Assembly: GCA_934365195.1 (NCBI GenBank)
Contig: CAKRNA010000001.1
Coordinates: forward strand, 124,001 to 188,000
Reading direction: 5' to 3'
Length of the DNA stretch: 64,000 bases
Origin: an uncultured Clostridia bacterium
GTDB taxonomy: Bacteria > Bacillota > Clostridia > Christensenellales > CAAEEZ01
Shown one piece after another: positions 1-8,805 of the stretch. A model generated the notes under the pieces. It saw only the letters and a list, made by a program, of their open reading frames with translations, had not been told where the DNA came from and did no database searches. Made by a program: the position numbers and the translations under genes. How positions within the stretch are numbered: position 1 is the first letter of the stretch; every line of letters begins with the position of its first letter.

Positions 1-36
1 TATCATAATATTTACTTAGTACCGAATACGATTCTC

Positions 37-1110
37 TCATTTTTTATTACTCTTTTTCTTTTTCGGATTAACGTATTTTTGCGGTTGTTGTTTCTTTGGT
101 TTGTTGGTTTTTACCGTTTCAGCCTTTGCCTCTTGAACAGGCGCTTTATCGTTTTTAGCCTTTCTTATTGCCTTTGCGCCCTCTTCACCAAGCATATCGT
201 ACATAGGGTTTAGATATAGGTCGAAAGAATAGTTGCCGATTTGTAGGTTTGCCATAATATAGTACATAAAACCAAACATAAACATAATCATATATACTAA
301 TATACCGAACATATTTACGTAAACAACTAGCAAAATAGGAGCAATAACTAGCACGGCAAAAGCCAAAGTAGGCAAGAAGTTTTCGATAGCCAAAATAAAC
401 GAGTTTTTAATCATAGCCGAGAACTTCATCGTGTCGTAAGTAACTATTTGTGGAGCAAGTTGCAGTAAAACCAAGGTAAATAGCACCGCAAATAGCACGA
501 CGAAAAATAGTATTGCGTACCAACCGCCCGTAACAAGACCGTAAACGTCTAATTTGTAGAACTGAATAAACGTAATAGCACAAGCGTACACGATAGCGCC
601 AAGTAGCGTTGTAACTATCATCATTTTCCACCAGTACTTTTTAATGCCTTGTCCAAAAGCCTTTAAAATCTTGTACTCCTCGCCGTAAAACATCTTTCTT
701 GCCACGTTCATAGCGCCTGCAAGACCTAAGCCCATAATAGTAAAGGCAGGGATAAGAAGCGCAAAGTAGAACGCATGTACGTCTAGCCTTGAAATTAGCG
801 CTTGCTCAAGTTCGTTATTTAGCCCCGGGTGATAATCGATACCAAGCCCGCCTATAAAAAACTTAGCGTCGGATAGGTTTAGCATATATCCAAGCGCCCA
901 TACGGTAAGCACCAAAAACGGTACGGCAAACAACGTGAACAAAAGGTTTACTTTCATAACGTCGTTCATTTTTGCCCTATACACTCTATTTAAGCCTGCA
1001 AACTTTCCGCCTGCGTGCCTTTCCTTAACTTCGGTTTGTCTGTTCTCCTTAGCAACGGTAAGGTACATAAACAAGGGTTTTCTTTCGTTAGTCTGGTTTT
1101 TACTAGCCAT
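37..1110 (-). CDS. Polytopic membrane protein of unknown function (YesL/DUF624-like in layout)
   Basis: A 357-residue membrane protein. After a basic cytoplasmic N-terminus of about 50 residues there are roughly six hydrophobic segments, near residues 52-75, 113-137, 161-183, 196-218, 243-268 and 270-292. The last 40 residues are a Lys/Pro/Gln-rich cytoplasmic tail that ends in a run of lysines. I see no enzymatic motif. The arrangement (N-terminal basic stretch, paired helices, a MARKM-type loop) recalls the YesL/DUF624 proteins of Bacillota, but this is only a resemblance. The ATG is preceded by an AGGAGA-type ribosome binding site. It converges on nothing within the window to its left and is divergent from the lysine operon, so it is probably monocistronic. 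Confidence 0.7.
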   Translation of the reverse strand: MASKNQTNERKPLFMYLTVAKENRQTEVKERHAGGKFAGLNRVYRAKMNDVMKVNLLFTLFAVPFLVLTVWALGYMLNLSDAKFFIGGLGIDYHPGLNNELEQALISRLDVHAFYFALLIPAFTIMGLGLAGAMNVARKMFYGEEYKILKAFGQGIKKYWWKMMIVTTLLGAIVYACAITFIQFYKLDVYGLVTGGWYAILFFVVLFAVLFTLVLLQLAPQIVTYDTMKFSAMIKNSFILAIENFLPTLAFAVLVIAPILLVVYVNMFGILVYMIMFMFGFMYYIMANLQIGNYSFDLYLNPMYDMLGEEGAKAIRKAKNDKAPVQEAKAETVKTNKPKKQQPQKYVNPKKKKSNKK

Positions 1111-1206
1111 ATTTCTCCTAAATCCTTTATTTTTATAAATAATTATTTTCTCAACTACAATAATACAACAAAATCAAAAAAATATCAAATAATATATATC
1201 AAAAAT

Positions 1207-1235
1207 TTGACAAGTCGGGCTAATCATGTTAATAT
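1207..1235 (+). promoter_or_regulatory. Promoter of the lysine riboswitch/asd operon
   Basis: A perfect -35 TTGACA (1207-1212), a 17-bp spacer and a -10 TAATAT (1230-1235) lie about 20 nt before the L-box aptamer begins. Transcription would start near 1242. Confidence 0.7.
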
Positions 1236-1251
1236 TAACCTAATCGAATAA

Positions 1252-1412
1252 AATATAGAGGCGCAATAAGCAAGAGTACGTAGCCGTTTTGAAGTAAGGC
1301 TAGGCTATGGAAAGGGCGTTATTGCCGAGGCTTTCAGCAATCTTACTATGCTGTCTGTCGGTTGGTATGGCTAAATCCATACGACTGTCATCACTTAGAT
1401 GGAGTACTATTA
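1252..1412 (+). ncRNA. Lysine riboswitch (L-box) upstream of asd-dapA-dapB
   Basis: The leader carries the conserved L-box blocks in order: AGAGGCGC (about 1257-1264), AGTA (1275-1278), an AAGGG block before GCCGAGG (1324-1330), ACTGTCAT (1384-1391) and TGGAGTACTAT (1400-1410). The 5' ATATAG and 3' CTATTAT ends can pair as helix P1. The genes downstream make diaminopimelate and lysine precursors, and an intrinsic terminator follows directly. Lysine binding should therefore stabilise the aptamer, free the terminator and switch off the operon. The family and its logic are established; the assignment here rests on motif order and context. Confidence 0.93.
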
Positions 1413-1428
1413 TAATTGACAAATTTTT

Positions 1429-1454
1429 GGTGTTCCTTCCGGAACACCGTTTTT
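1429..1454 (+). terminator. Riboswitch-controlled intrinsic terminator
   Basis: Perfect 8-bp stem GGTGTTCC/GGAACACC with a TTCC loop, followed by GTTTTT. It sits between the L-box and the asd ribosome binding site, so it is the expression platform of the riboswitch. Confidence 0.9.
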
Positions 1455-1472
1455 AATATAAGGAGAGTAAGT

Positions 1473-2474
1473 ATGAAAAAATTTAAGGTTGCCGTTGTTG
1501 GCGCAACGGGAATGGTTGGAAACAAATTCTTGGAAGTATTAACCGAGAGAAATTTACCGGTTGAAGAGTATTATTTGTACGCTTCTAAAAAAAGTGCCGG
1601 TAAAGTAATTAACTTTATGGGAAAGGACCACGTCGTAATCGAACTTAACGAGGAAAACATTAAAAAGTATCCTGTTGACTTTGCTTTGTTCTCTGCCGGC
1701 GGCTCTACTTCCGGCGAATATGCTCCCGTTTTTGCTAAATGCGGCGCAACCGTAATAGATAACAGTAGTTTTTGGAGAATGCACGACGACGTTCCTCTTG
1801 TTGTTCCTGAGGTAAACCCTTCTGACGTTGACTGGAACCACGGCATTATCGCAAACCCTAACTGCTCTACTATCCAAGCAATGCTACCACTAAAAGCATT
1901 ACACGATAAGTACGGCATCAAAAGGGTTGTATTCTCTACCTACCAAGCAGTATCAGGCGCAGGTGTTGGAGGATTTAACGACTTAAAGAACGGCGTAGAG
2001 GGTATCGCTCCTCAAAAGTTCAACAAGCCTATCGCTTTTAACTGCCTACCTCAAATCGACGTGTTCGAGGCTGACGGCTACACCAAAGAAGAGCACAAAA
2101 TGATAAACGAAACCAGAAAGATTTTGGGCTTACCTAGTCTAAAAGTTACCGCAACCACCGTAAGAGTACCGGTATTTCATGGCCACTCTGAGTCGGTAAA
2201 CGTAGAGTTTGAAAGACCTTGTACTTTAGAGGGAATTAAAGAAACACTTGCTGCTTTCCCGGGAATTATCGTACAAGACGATATTAAAAATTGCGAGTAC
2301 CCTATGGCTATCACGGCAGAAGGACACGACGAAGTTTTCGTTGGCAGAATTAGGCTTGACGACAGCGTAGAAAGTGGATGTAACCTTTGGGTTGTAGCAG
2401 ATAATATTAGAAAAGGCGCTGCAACTAACGCAGTAGAAATAATGCAACTACTAATGGAGAAAGCCTCCAAATAG
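1473..2474 (+). CDS. asd: Aspartate-semialdehyde dehydrogenase
   Basis: Cytosolic enzyme that reduces aspartyl phosphate to aspartate semialdehyde with NADPH, the branch point to lysine/diaminopimelate and to threonine/methionine. The 333-residue protein opens with a Rossmann motif (VGATGMVG, residues 9-16) and has the catalytic cysteine in ANPNCST (Cys131). A C-terminal HGHSE block, a substrate-binding region, is also present. I chose the ATG at 1473 because AAGGAG lies just upstream; the reading frame extends to 1416, but that would run through the terminator hairpin. First gene of the riboswitch-controlled asd-dapA-dapB operon, 14 nt before dapA. Confidence 0.96.
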   Translation: MKKFKVAVVGATGMVGNKFLEVLTERNLPVEEYYLYASKKSAGKVINFMGKDHVVIELNEENIKKYPVDFALFSAGGSTSGEYAPVFAKCGATVIDNSSFWRMHDDVPLVVPEVNPSDVDWNHGIIANPNCSTIQAMLPLKALHDKYGIKRVVFSTYQAVSGAGVGGFNDLKNGVEGIAPQKFNKPIAFNCLPQIDVFEADGYTKEEHKMINETRKILGLPSLKVTATTVRVPVFHGHSESVNVEFERPCTLEGIKETLAAFPGIIVQDDIKNCEYPMAITAEGHDEVFVGRIRLDDSVESGCNLWVVADNIRKGAATNAVEIMQLLMEKASK

Positions 2475-2488
2475 TAAAGGACTAAATT

Positions 2489-3364
2489 ATGATTTTTGAA
2501 GGAGTCGGTACGGCTTTAATCACCCCGTTTAACGAAAACGGCGTAGACACACAAAGCCTTGAAAGAATTGTAAACGACCAAATAACCGCAGGCGTAAACG
2601 CACTTATCGTGTGCGGCACTACCGGTGAGCCTGCAACTATGACCGAACAAGAAAGAATAGAAACCGTAAAATGCGTGGTAGAAACCGTAGCAGGACGAGT
2701 ACCGGTTATTGCCGGCGCAGGTTCTAACTGCACGGCTACCTCTATTGCAACTTGCCAAAAATACGAGGCGCTTGGCGTGGACGGGCTACTAATCGTTACC
2801 CCGTACTACAACAAATGCACTCAAAAGGGCTTGTTTTTGCACTATGAGGCTATTGCAAAAAGCACGTCGCTGCCTATCATCGTTTATAACGTACCCGGAA
2901 GGACGGGCGTGAACATTCTACCTGAAACGCTAGACAAAATTGCCGATATTCCAAACGTTGTGGGAATTAAAGAGGCTAGCGGCAACCTAGAACAAGTACA
3001 AAAAATGCTTGACCTATGCAAAGACAGAATCGATATTTATTCCGGCGAGGACAGTTTGGCTGTGGAAATAGTAAAAATGGGCGGAAAAGGTTTAATCAGC
3101 GTGCTAAGTAACGTTGTGCCTTCCAAAACCGCAACTATGCTATCTCTTGCATTAAAGGGCGAGTACGAACTTGCCGACGCTCTTCAAAAAGACGTAAACC
3201 CACTAATCGACCAACTATTTATTGAAGTAAACCCTATCCCTGTTAAAAAAGCAATGGAACTTATGGGATACTGTAAAAACTATATTCGTTTGCCACTTAC
3301 CGAAATGGAAAGCGAGCATGCAAAAAACCTAAAAGAATTATTGATAAGGCAAGGAGTACTATGA
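2489..3364 (+). CDS. dapA: 4-hydroxy-tetrahydrodipicolinate synthase
   Basis: Condenses pyruvate with aspartate semialdehyde, the first committed step of diaminopimelate/lysine synthesis. The 291-residue TIM barrel shows the family landmarks: the GTTGE pyruvate-binding motif (about residues 43-47), the catalytic tyrosine in YNVPGRTG (about 132-139) and the Schiff-base lysine in GIKEASG (about 160). Length is normal for the family. It is second in the asd-dapA-dapB operon, and its last codons overlap the dapB start by 4 nt (ATGA), so translation is probably coupled. Control is by the upstream lysine riboswitch. Confidence 0.96.
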   Translation: MIFEGVGTALITPFNENGVDTQSLERIVNDQITAGVNALIVCGTTGEPATMTEQERIETVKCVVETVAGRVPVIAGAGSNCTATSIATCQKYEALGVDGLLIVTPYYNKCTQKGLFLHYEAIAKSTSLPIIVYNVPGRTGVNILPETLDKIADIPNVVGIKEASGNLEQVQKMLDLCKDRIDIYSGEDSLAVEIVKMGGKGLISVLSNVVPSKTATMLSLALKGEYELADALQKDVNPLIDQLFIEVNPIPVKKAMELMGYCKNYIRLPLTEMESEHAKNLKELLIRQGVL

Positions 3365-4128
3365 CAAAAATTATTTTAAGCGGAATAAGTGGAAAAATGG
3401 GCAGGGCAATATACAATCTTGCAAAAGACTCTAACAAATACGAAATCGTATGCGGGGTGGACGTAGCCCAAGCGCCTGACCTAGACGTACCCGTTTTTTC
3501 CAGTTTCGAATACGTAACGGGCATCGATGCGGACGTAATCGTGGACTTTTCAAGACCGTCTACTGTGGACACAATGCTACAATACGCACTAAAAACAAAA
3601 ACTAATATCGTAATTGCAACAACCGGTTACACCAGCGAAGATTTACTAAAAATCGTGAACGCTAGCAACGATATAGCAATATTCAAAGCAAGCAATATGA
3701 GTCTTGGCGTAAACCTAGTTGCAAATCTTGTAAAACAAGCGGCATCTTTTCTTGGAAAAGACTTCGACGTTGAGATTATCGAGCAACACCACAACCAAAA
3801 AATCGACGCTCCGAGCGGAACTGCTCTAACCCTTGCAAAAAAGGTGAACGAGGCGTTTGACGACAAGTACAAGATCATCGAAGGTAGAAGTGGCGCTAAC
3901 TGTAAGAGAAAGCACGACGAAATATCTATTAGTTCCGTTAGAGGCGGCACGATTGTTGGTAAGCACGACGTACTATTTATCGGCAACAACGAAACCGTTA
4001 CCATCTCGCACGAGGCAACCAGCAGAGATATCTTCGGAGCAGGCGCACTTAAAGCGGCAGCCTTTCTTGAAGATAAGGAGCACGGTGTATACGATATGGA
4101 CAACCTTATTGCCGATATGCTTGGCTAA
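3361..4128 (+). CDS. dapB: 4-hydroxy-tetrahydrodipicolinate reductase
   Basis: NAD(P)H-dependent reductase of the diaminopimelate pathway, acting on the DapA product. The 255-residue protein begins with a Rossmann GISGKMG motif (residues 8-14), has the NIVIATTGY cofactor loop and the E-x-HHNQKIDAPSGTA signature that holds the catalytic histidine and lysine, followed by RGGTIVGKH. It overlaps dapA by 4 nt, the usual sign of translational coupling. It is the last gene of the operon; a strong terminator follows 23 nt after the stop. The remaining dap/lysA genes are not in this window. Confidence 0.96.
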   Translation: MTKIILSGISGKMGRAIYNLAKDSNKYEIVCGVDVAQAPDLDVPVFSSFEYVTGIDADVIVDFSRPSTVDTMLQYALKTKTNIVIATTGYTSEDLLKIVNASNDIAIFKASNMSLGVNLVANLVKQAASFLGKDFDVEIIEQHHNQKIDAPSGTALTLAKKVNEAFDDKYKIIEGRSGANCKRKHDEISISSVRGGTIVGKHDVLFIGNNETVTISHEATSRDIFGAGALKAAAFLEDKEHGVYDMDNLIADMLG

Positions 4129-4150
4129 AGTAATTTAGTTATAAATAAGT

Positions 4151-4180
4151 AAGGACTTAATTAGTTTAAGTCCTTTTTTT
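4151..4180 (+). terminator. Terminator of the asd-dapA-dapB operon
   Basis: Ten-bp stem AAGGACTTAA/TTAAGTCCTT (4151-4160 with 4166-4175), five-base loop, then a T run to 4180. Confidence 0.9.
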
Positions 4181-4514
4181 ATGGAATTTTCTTTAACCTC
4201 TTCCGCTCTATTTTCAATCTACTCCGTTTTACAAAAAACATAGTTGTTCTTCGTTGATTTTTATTATCTTCCTCGCATTTTTCTAACTTACTATATGCAA
4301 ATTAAATAAACACCTAAGTATGAGCGTTGGTGAATTTCGGCATTTTATTAAATTTATTTTGGCTATCAAAACGCACGATATTAGCATAAACGATACTTTA
4401 TGTGTGAGTTTTGATACTTTATATAATATATTTTGTCGTTTTAGAGCCTATTTGCTACTTTTATAATTTTAAGCAATATTTCCTTCTTTATTGTAAAATC
4501 CTACAAAAACCCAC
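4181..4514. other. AT-rich intergenic stretch with one long imperfect hairpin
   Basis: No convincing gene. The main structure is an inverted repeat at 4365-4415: outer arms ATCAAAAC-x-CAC (4365-4376) and GTG-x-GTTTTGAT (4404-4415), inner arms CATAAA/TTTATG (4385-4390 and 4397-4402) around a six-base loop. It lies between two converging transcription units and has no T run directly after it, so it is not a plain terminator. Its function is unknown. Confidence 0.4.
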
Positions 4515-4547
4515 AAAAAAAGTAACCAAATAGGCTTGGTTACTTTT
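4515..4547 (-). terminator. Terminator downstream of the GH20 gene
   Basis: Twelve-bp perfect stem AAAAGTAACCAA/TTGGTTACTTTT (4518-4529 with 4536-4547), loop of six, with an A run on the left that becomes a T run on the minus strand. Confidence 0.85.
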
Positions 4548-4617
4548 AATCATATTCTTATTACTATAACGTTACGTTTTGTTAGTTTTTGCTAGTTTTG
4601 TAACTATCAACTACTTA

Positions 4618-6210
4618 CTACCTCATATTTTTATAGGTTTCGTACTCTTTTTGCGGCTTAAACATCATATCCGTTCCTGCATTTGAGTATCTAATTAGTG
4701 CGCTTAGTCCCGTTGGCTCGTACGCAGGCTTTGGAGCGTAAGATATATTTTTTTTATCCATATACTCGAAGATATGCTTTAATCTTGCTTCAAACTCTTC
4801 GTAGTCCTTGTTTTCAGCGTTCGTCCAGTTGATTTCAGCAAGGCTCATCATACGAGGGAATACTTGAAACTCTAATTTACCCTTATTGCCTACCCACTCA
4901 GACCAAAGCGGCGCTTCAAAGCCAAGTATTTGCTTTTCGTACTTTTTGTCTATGCCCACAAGTTCAAGGTCGGTTGAATAAGACTTTTTAAGTGGCTCAA
5001 AGCCATACAAATAGTCCATATACAAGTAGTTTTTGCTACTAATTATTACGTTATTACCCTTTTCCAGCCATTTATTTACGCCGTTAAGATTAGGACTGCC
5101 TAGCCATAATTGAACGATAGTTTTGTCCGAAACGCCTTCACCTTTCAATATTTCGTTCCAAGCAACCGTGCGTTTGCCGTATTTTTCAAGATGAGCGGCA
5201 ATCTTATTGTTAAAGAACGCTTGCAACTCTTGTTCGCTCTTTAATCCGTTTTCCATCATAGTTTGTTGGCACTTAGGACACTCTTTCCATTTGTCCTTTG
5301 GCGCTTCGTCACCGCCGATATGGAAGTAGCCCGACGGGAATACCTCGCTTAGTTCGTCGATTACGTCGTACACAAAATCGTAAAGTTCGTGCCTACCTGC
5401 GCAACCTATCGTCTTTCTAATGCCCCACTTGGTAGAAACTTCCACCTTTTCGTCAAAGCAAGAAAGTTCAGGATAGCAAGCAATAGCAGCGTACAAGTGC
5501 CCCGGCATATCTATCTCCGGGCAAATCTCTATGTACCTCTTTTTTGCGTACTCTACAATCTCTTTTAATTCCTCTTGGGTGTAGAAACAGCCCTTTCCGT
5601 ACTCGGTACTATCGTGTTTTGGTTTTTTTGATATTATGCCTTGCCAACTGATTTGAGTATTCTTTCTCGTTGTGCCCTTTTCGGTAAGTAGTGGATATTT
5701 TTTAATCTCCACACGCCAGCCTTGGTCGTCGGTTAAGTGCCAATGAAAGCGGTTTAACTTTAATAACGCCATCATATCCAGCATTTCCTTGGTTATTTCT
5801 TTTCCAAAGAAGTGCCTTGCCTCGTCTAGCATAAAACTACGGTACGAAAACCTCGGCTTATCCTTAATTTCCACGTGCGGAACGGTAAGCCCGCTTAGAC
5901 CAACAGAATTTTGTAATAAAATTTGCTTAAACGTTTGTAAGCCGTAAAAAGCGCCTTGGCTAGTAGATGCGAAAATATGAACGCCGCTACCGTCGATTAC
6001 AACCTCGTACTCTTCCTCGCTAAGCCCTGCCTTAACCTTAATAAATATATTTTCCGTGCCCGTTGCGTCGCCCTGCAAATTAAACTCTTGTAGTAATTCG
6101 TCCAGTAGCCAACTTACTTCGGCAAACTCATTTATCGCTTTACAATTTTTTAGTTCAAAATAACCTTCTTTTTGCAAAAGGTTATTAGGTTTTGGAATTA
6201 TTGAAATCAT
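4618..6210 (-). CDS. Cytoplasmic beta-N-acetylhexosaminidase, glycoside hydrolase family 20
   Basis: Predicted to release terminal beta-linked GlcNAc or GalNAc by substrate-assisted catalysis. The 530-residue protein has an N-terminal alpha/beta domain (about 1-110) and a GH20 barrel with the hallmark blocks FHWHLTDDQGWR, EIDMPGH and HIGGDEAPKDKW; the Asp-Glu pair in GGDEA is the catalytic dyad. No signal peptide is visible, so it probably acts on imported oligosaccharides. I start it at the ATG at 6210 because AGAGAGGT precedes it; the frame is open 16 codons further up but has no ribosome binding site there. It is divergent from a PIG-L deacetylase, which suggests a shared amino-sugar theme. 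Confidence 0.92.
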   Translation of the reverse strand: MISIIPKPNNLLQKEGYFELKNCKAINEFAEVSWLLDELLQEFNLQGDATGTENIFIKVKAGLSEEEYEVVIDGSGVHIFASTSQGAFYGLQTFKQILLQNSVGLSGLTVPHVEIKDKPRFSYRSFMLDEARHFFGKEITKEMLDMMALLKLNRFHWHLTDDQGWRVEIKKYPLLTEKGTTRKNTQISWQGIISKKPKHDSTEYGKGCFYTQEELKEIVEYAKKRYIEICPEIDMPGHLYAAIACYPELSCFDEKVEVSTKWGIRKTIGCAGRHELYDFVYDVIDELSEVFPSGYFHIGGDEAPKDKWKECPKCQQTMMENGLKSEQELQAFFNNKIAAHLEKYGKRTVAWNEILKGEGVSDKTIVQLWLGSPNLNGVNKWLEKGNNVIISSKNYLYMDYLYGFEPLKKSYSTDLELVGIDKKYEKQILGFEAPLWSEWVGNKGKLEFQVFPRMMSLAEINWTNAENKDYEEFEARLKHIFEYMDKKNISYAPKPAYEPTGLSALIRYSNAGTDMMFKPQKEYETYKNMR

Positions 6211-6265
6211 ATTTACCTCTCTTGTTTTAATTATATAGCAAAAAATATTTTTAATCAATACCGAA

Positions 6266-6294
6266 TTGACTTATATTGTTAAAAGTTATACAAT
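6266..6294 (+). promoter_or_regulatory. Promoter of the PIG-L deacetylase gene
   Basis: TTGACT (6266-6271), 17-bp spacer, TACAAT (6289-6294); the AAGGAG ribosome binding site and ATG follow within 23 nt. Confidence 0.6.
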
Positions 6295-6316
6295 TTACTT
6301 ATAAAAGGAGTTAAAA

Positions 6317-7150
6317 ATGAAGAGAGTAGATTACGTTTTTGACGGTTTAGACCTAGAAAAAGCATACAAAAGGACAAACGAACTTGCAATTTCCGCCCAT
6401 GAGGACGACGTGGAGTTTATGGCTTACGCCGGAATTAGCAAGTGTTTTAACAATAAAAATAGGTGGTTTTCGGCAGTAGTCGTTACCGACGGCGCAGGTA
6501 GTGCAAGAACCAACGATTACGCCTCTTACACCGACCAAGAAATGATAGAAGTTAGGATTAAGGAGCAAATCAAGGCAAGCCATATCGGTGAATACGGCTT
6601 TACGTCGCTACTTGGATATTCCAGCAAAGAGGTAAAGGACAAAACCAACGACAAAATCACGCTAGAACTAAAAGATATTTTGGAAAAAACCGAGCCTGAA
6701 ATCGTGTACACGCACAACCCTGCCGACAAACACGACACGCACGTGGCTACAATGCTAAAAGTAATTAAAGCAATCCGCTTGTTACCTATGGAAAAACGCC
6801 CTAAAAAAGTGCTTGGCTGCGAAGTTTGGAGGTGCTTGGACTGGGTGAACGACGAGGACAAAGTCACCCTTGACTGCTCGAAAAGTAGTAATCTTGAGGC
6901 TTCTTTGATGGGTGTATTCGACAGCCAAATTAGTGGCGGCAAGCGTTACGATGAGGCGGTAGTCGGCAGAAGAAGGGCAAACGCAACCTTTGGCGACGCT
7001 CACAGCGTGGACGAGTACACAGGCGTAAATTACGCAATCGACCTTACTCCTTTAACTTTGGACGACAGCCTATCAATCGTGGACTATATCAATAGTTATA
7101 TCGACCGCTTTAAAGCGCAAGTAACAAACACCCTTTCAAGACTTAACTAG
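6317..7150 (+). CDS. PIG-L (LmbE) family zinc-dependent deacetylase
   Basis: A 277-residue protein of the PIG-L/LmbE fold, a family that removes N-acetyl groups from sugar conjugates such as GlcNAc-inositol, bacillithiol precursors and chitin oligomers. The metal motif, usually AHPDD, reads AHEDDVE (residues 27-33). The second part of the site is in HNPADKHDTHVA (about 132-143), where His-x-x-His supplies ligands. The TDGAGSAR block after the first strand is also typical. No signal peptide, so it is cytosolic. It is divergently transcribed from a GH20 hexosaminidase, so an N-acetylhexosamine substrate is a reasonable inference, but the exact one cannot be told from sequence. Confidence 0.88.
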   Translation: MKRVDYVFDGLDLEKAYKRTNELAISAHEDDVEFMAYAGISKCFNNKNRWFSAVVVTDGAGSARTNDYASYTDQEMIEVRIKEQIKASHIGEYGFTSLLGYSSKEVKDKTNDKITLELKDILEKTEPEIVYTHNPADKHDTHVATMLKVIKAIRLLPMEKRPKKVLGCEVWRCLDWVNDEDKVTLDCSKSSNLEASLMGVFDSQISGGKRYDEAVVGRRRANATFGDAHSVDEYTGVNYAIDLTPLTLDDSLSIVDYINSYIDRFKAQVTNTLSRLN

Positions 7151-7296
7151 CAACTAGGCTTTATGACGAGCAAGCACCGTATTTTCGCTCTTCCATATAA
7201 GCGACATACGGGTTAATCGCTACTATTTAGCGCCGCTTTACCTGATAATAAGTAAAATCATTTTTGATTACTAACTAGCCTTAAACAAAACCGCAC

Positions 7297-7328
7297 AAAA
7301 AAACCACAACCGAAGTTGTGGTTTTATT
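7297..7328. terminator. Bidirectional terminator
   Basis: Eleven-bp perfect stem AAAACCACAAC/GTTGTGGTTTT (7300-7310 with 7315-7325) around CGAA. It lies between the converging PIG-L and metallophosphoesterase genes and can serve both strands. Confidence 0.88.
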
Positions 7329-7338
7329 ATTGTTTTGG

Positions 7339-8802
7339 TTATAGAGGTTTTCCTCTGTATAGGTCATATTTGTAAGGTACGTTGTAAGTGATAAATCCAA
7401 ACTCTTGGTCTCTATTTAACTCGTCAGCCGTAAAGCCGTAAGCCTTAGAATTTTCCGAGTGGAAAATAGAACCTGATTTGTTTATTTCAATCACTCTACC
7501 GCCACGTTGTACAACGTCCTTGTAAATACCCGGATAAGCAAGGTAGTCAACACTCATGCCGTAGGTTAGTTTTACACCTCTCATGCCCTCGCCGATGCCG
7601 TCCTTATCAAGTAGGTAAGACGAATTGTTCCTGTGGTCGTGTCCACAGAACACACCTGTCGTGCCGTTTTTAACCATCTTATCGTATAGGTCATTAGTAT
7701 AAGCAGAACCTAAAGCGCCTTTTCCGTGTTCACCTACGATACCGTCGCATAGGATAATCTTTTTATCAGGAGTCATAATGCCTTTATCAGGAGCACCTTG
7801 GTCAAGCCAAGACTCGAAAGTGGTTTTGAATTCGTTGATAGGAATATGGAAGTACATAGTAGATTTATTTACGCTACCAGGAGTTAAACCGTTCTTCTCG
7901 CAATAGTTATTGTACCATTCGATTTGGTCGTCGTGAATTTTGTCGTAATCCCATTTCATACCAAGTTTGTCTTTGTCGGTGTAAGAGTTAGAGTCCATCA
8001 TAAACATAGTATGTACAAGGCTGTGGTCTTGCGCCTCGATATTGATAGCGAAATTACCTACGCCAAACACATCTTTACCGGCGCCTGTTTTTGCCTTACG
8101 GTTAGTAAATAAGCAATGGTTAAATCCATTTTCGCCTTTTAAGTCAGCATAGAAAGCGCCGATATCTTCTCTGTCGTAAGAACTATATAGTTCGGTGTCG
8201 TGGTTACCAAACTCAAACGTCCAGTAAACGCCTAATCTTTCCATCAACGTTGCAAATATTCTTGCCTCTTTCTTGTTGTTCAAGGTTGCCGATTGGAAAA
8301 ATACCGGGTAAGCGATATCGCCGGTTACTGTTACAAGGTCCGGTTTTTCTTGCTTAATTAAATCTTCAACGGTTTTTACCGTCCACTTATCAGTTTGAAT
8401 AGCAAACGCTCCGCCGCCGATATGTATATCAGTTAGTTGTAACACCTTAAAGTTACGCCTTGAAAGTTCTCCGTCCTTGTCGTAGAAAGTAAAACAATCT
8501 TTTTCCTTGTTAAATTCAGGCTTCCCGTTTGCGTCAAGTACCGGCGTAATGCGGTTTACACCCGTATAGTCAACAGGCGTTACTTTGTTTACTTGTTCAA
8601 GCAAAGCGTCAGAGCCCACTTTCGTAACGATGCCCGTAATACCTAAAAATAGGAAAATTACGCTAAAAATACTTGTCCAAACGATAAGGTGAGTCCTCTT
8701 CTTCTTTAACTTTTGCTCACGTGTTAAAACTTTCTTTCCTTTTTTCTTAGTTGTTTTTTCGGCTACCTCAACCCCATCCATAGCCTTTTTTTCTCTTGCC
8801 AT
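7339..8802 (-). CDS. Membrane-anchored calcineurin-like metallophosphoesterase
   Basis: A 487-residue phosphoesterase. A very basic N-terminus (about 1-36) is followed by one membrane segment (about 37-60), then a large extracytoplasmic catalytic domain. The dinuclear-metal motifs appear in order: LTDIHIGG (D-x-H, about 124-131), TGDIAYP (G-D), GNHDTE (G-N-H-D/E) and the late GHDHRNN (G-H-x-H). Such enzymes cleave phosphomonoesters or diesters; substrate is unknown. It starts 3 nt after the stop of the upstream CDF transporter, so the two form an operon. That pairing suggests the exporter could influence metal supply to this enzyme, but this is inference. Confidence 0.88.
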   Translation of the reverse strand: MAREKKAMDGVEVAEKTTKKKGKKVLTREQKLKKKRTHLIVWTSIFSVIFLFLGITGIVTKVGSDALLEQVNKVTPVDYTGVNRITPVLDANGKPEFNKEKDCFTFYDKDGELSRRNFKVLQLTDIHIGGGAFAIQTDKWTVKTVEDLIKQEKPDLVTVTGDIAYPVFFQSATLNNKKEARIFATLMERLGVYWTFEFGNHDTELYSSYDREDIGAFYADLKGENGFNHCLFTNRKAKTGAGKDVFGVGNFAINIEAQDHSLVHTMFMMDSNSYTDKDKLGMKWDYDKIHDDQIEWYNNYCEKNGLTPGSVNKSTMYFHIPINEFKTTFESWLDQGAPDKGIMTPDKKIILCDGIVGEHGKGALGSAYTNDLYDKMVKNGTTGVFCGHDHRNNSSYLLDKDGIGEGMRGVKLTYGMSVDYLAYPGIYKDVVQRGGRVIEINKSGSIFHSENSKAYGFTADELNRDQEFGFITYNVPYKYDLYRGKPL

Positions 8803-8805
8803 AAC

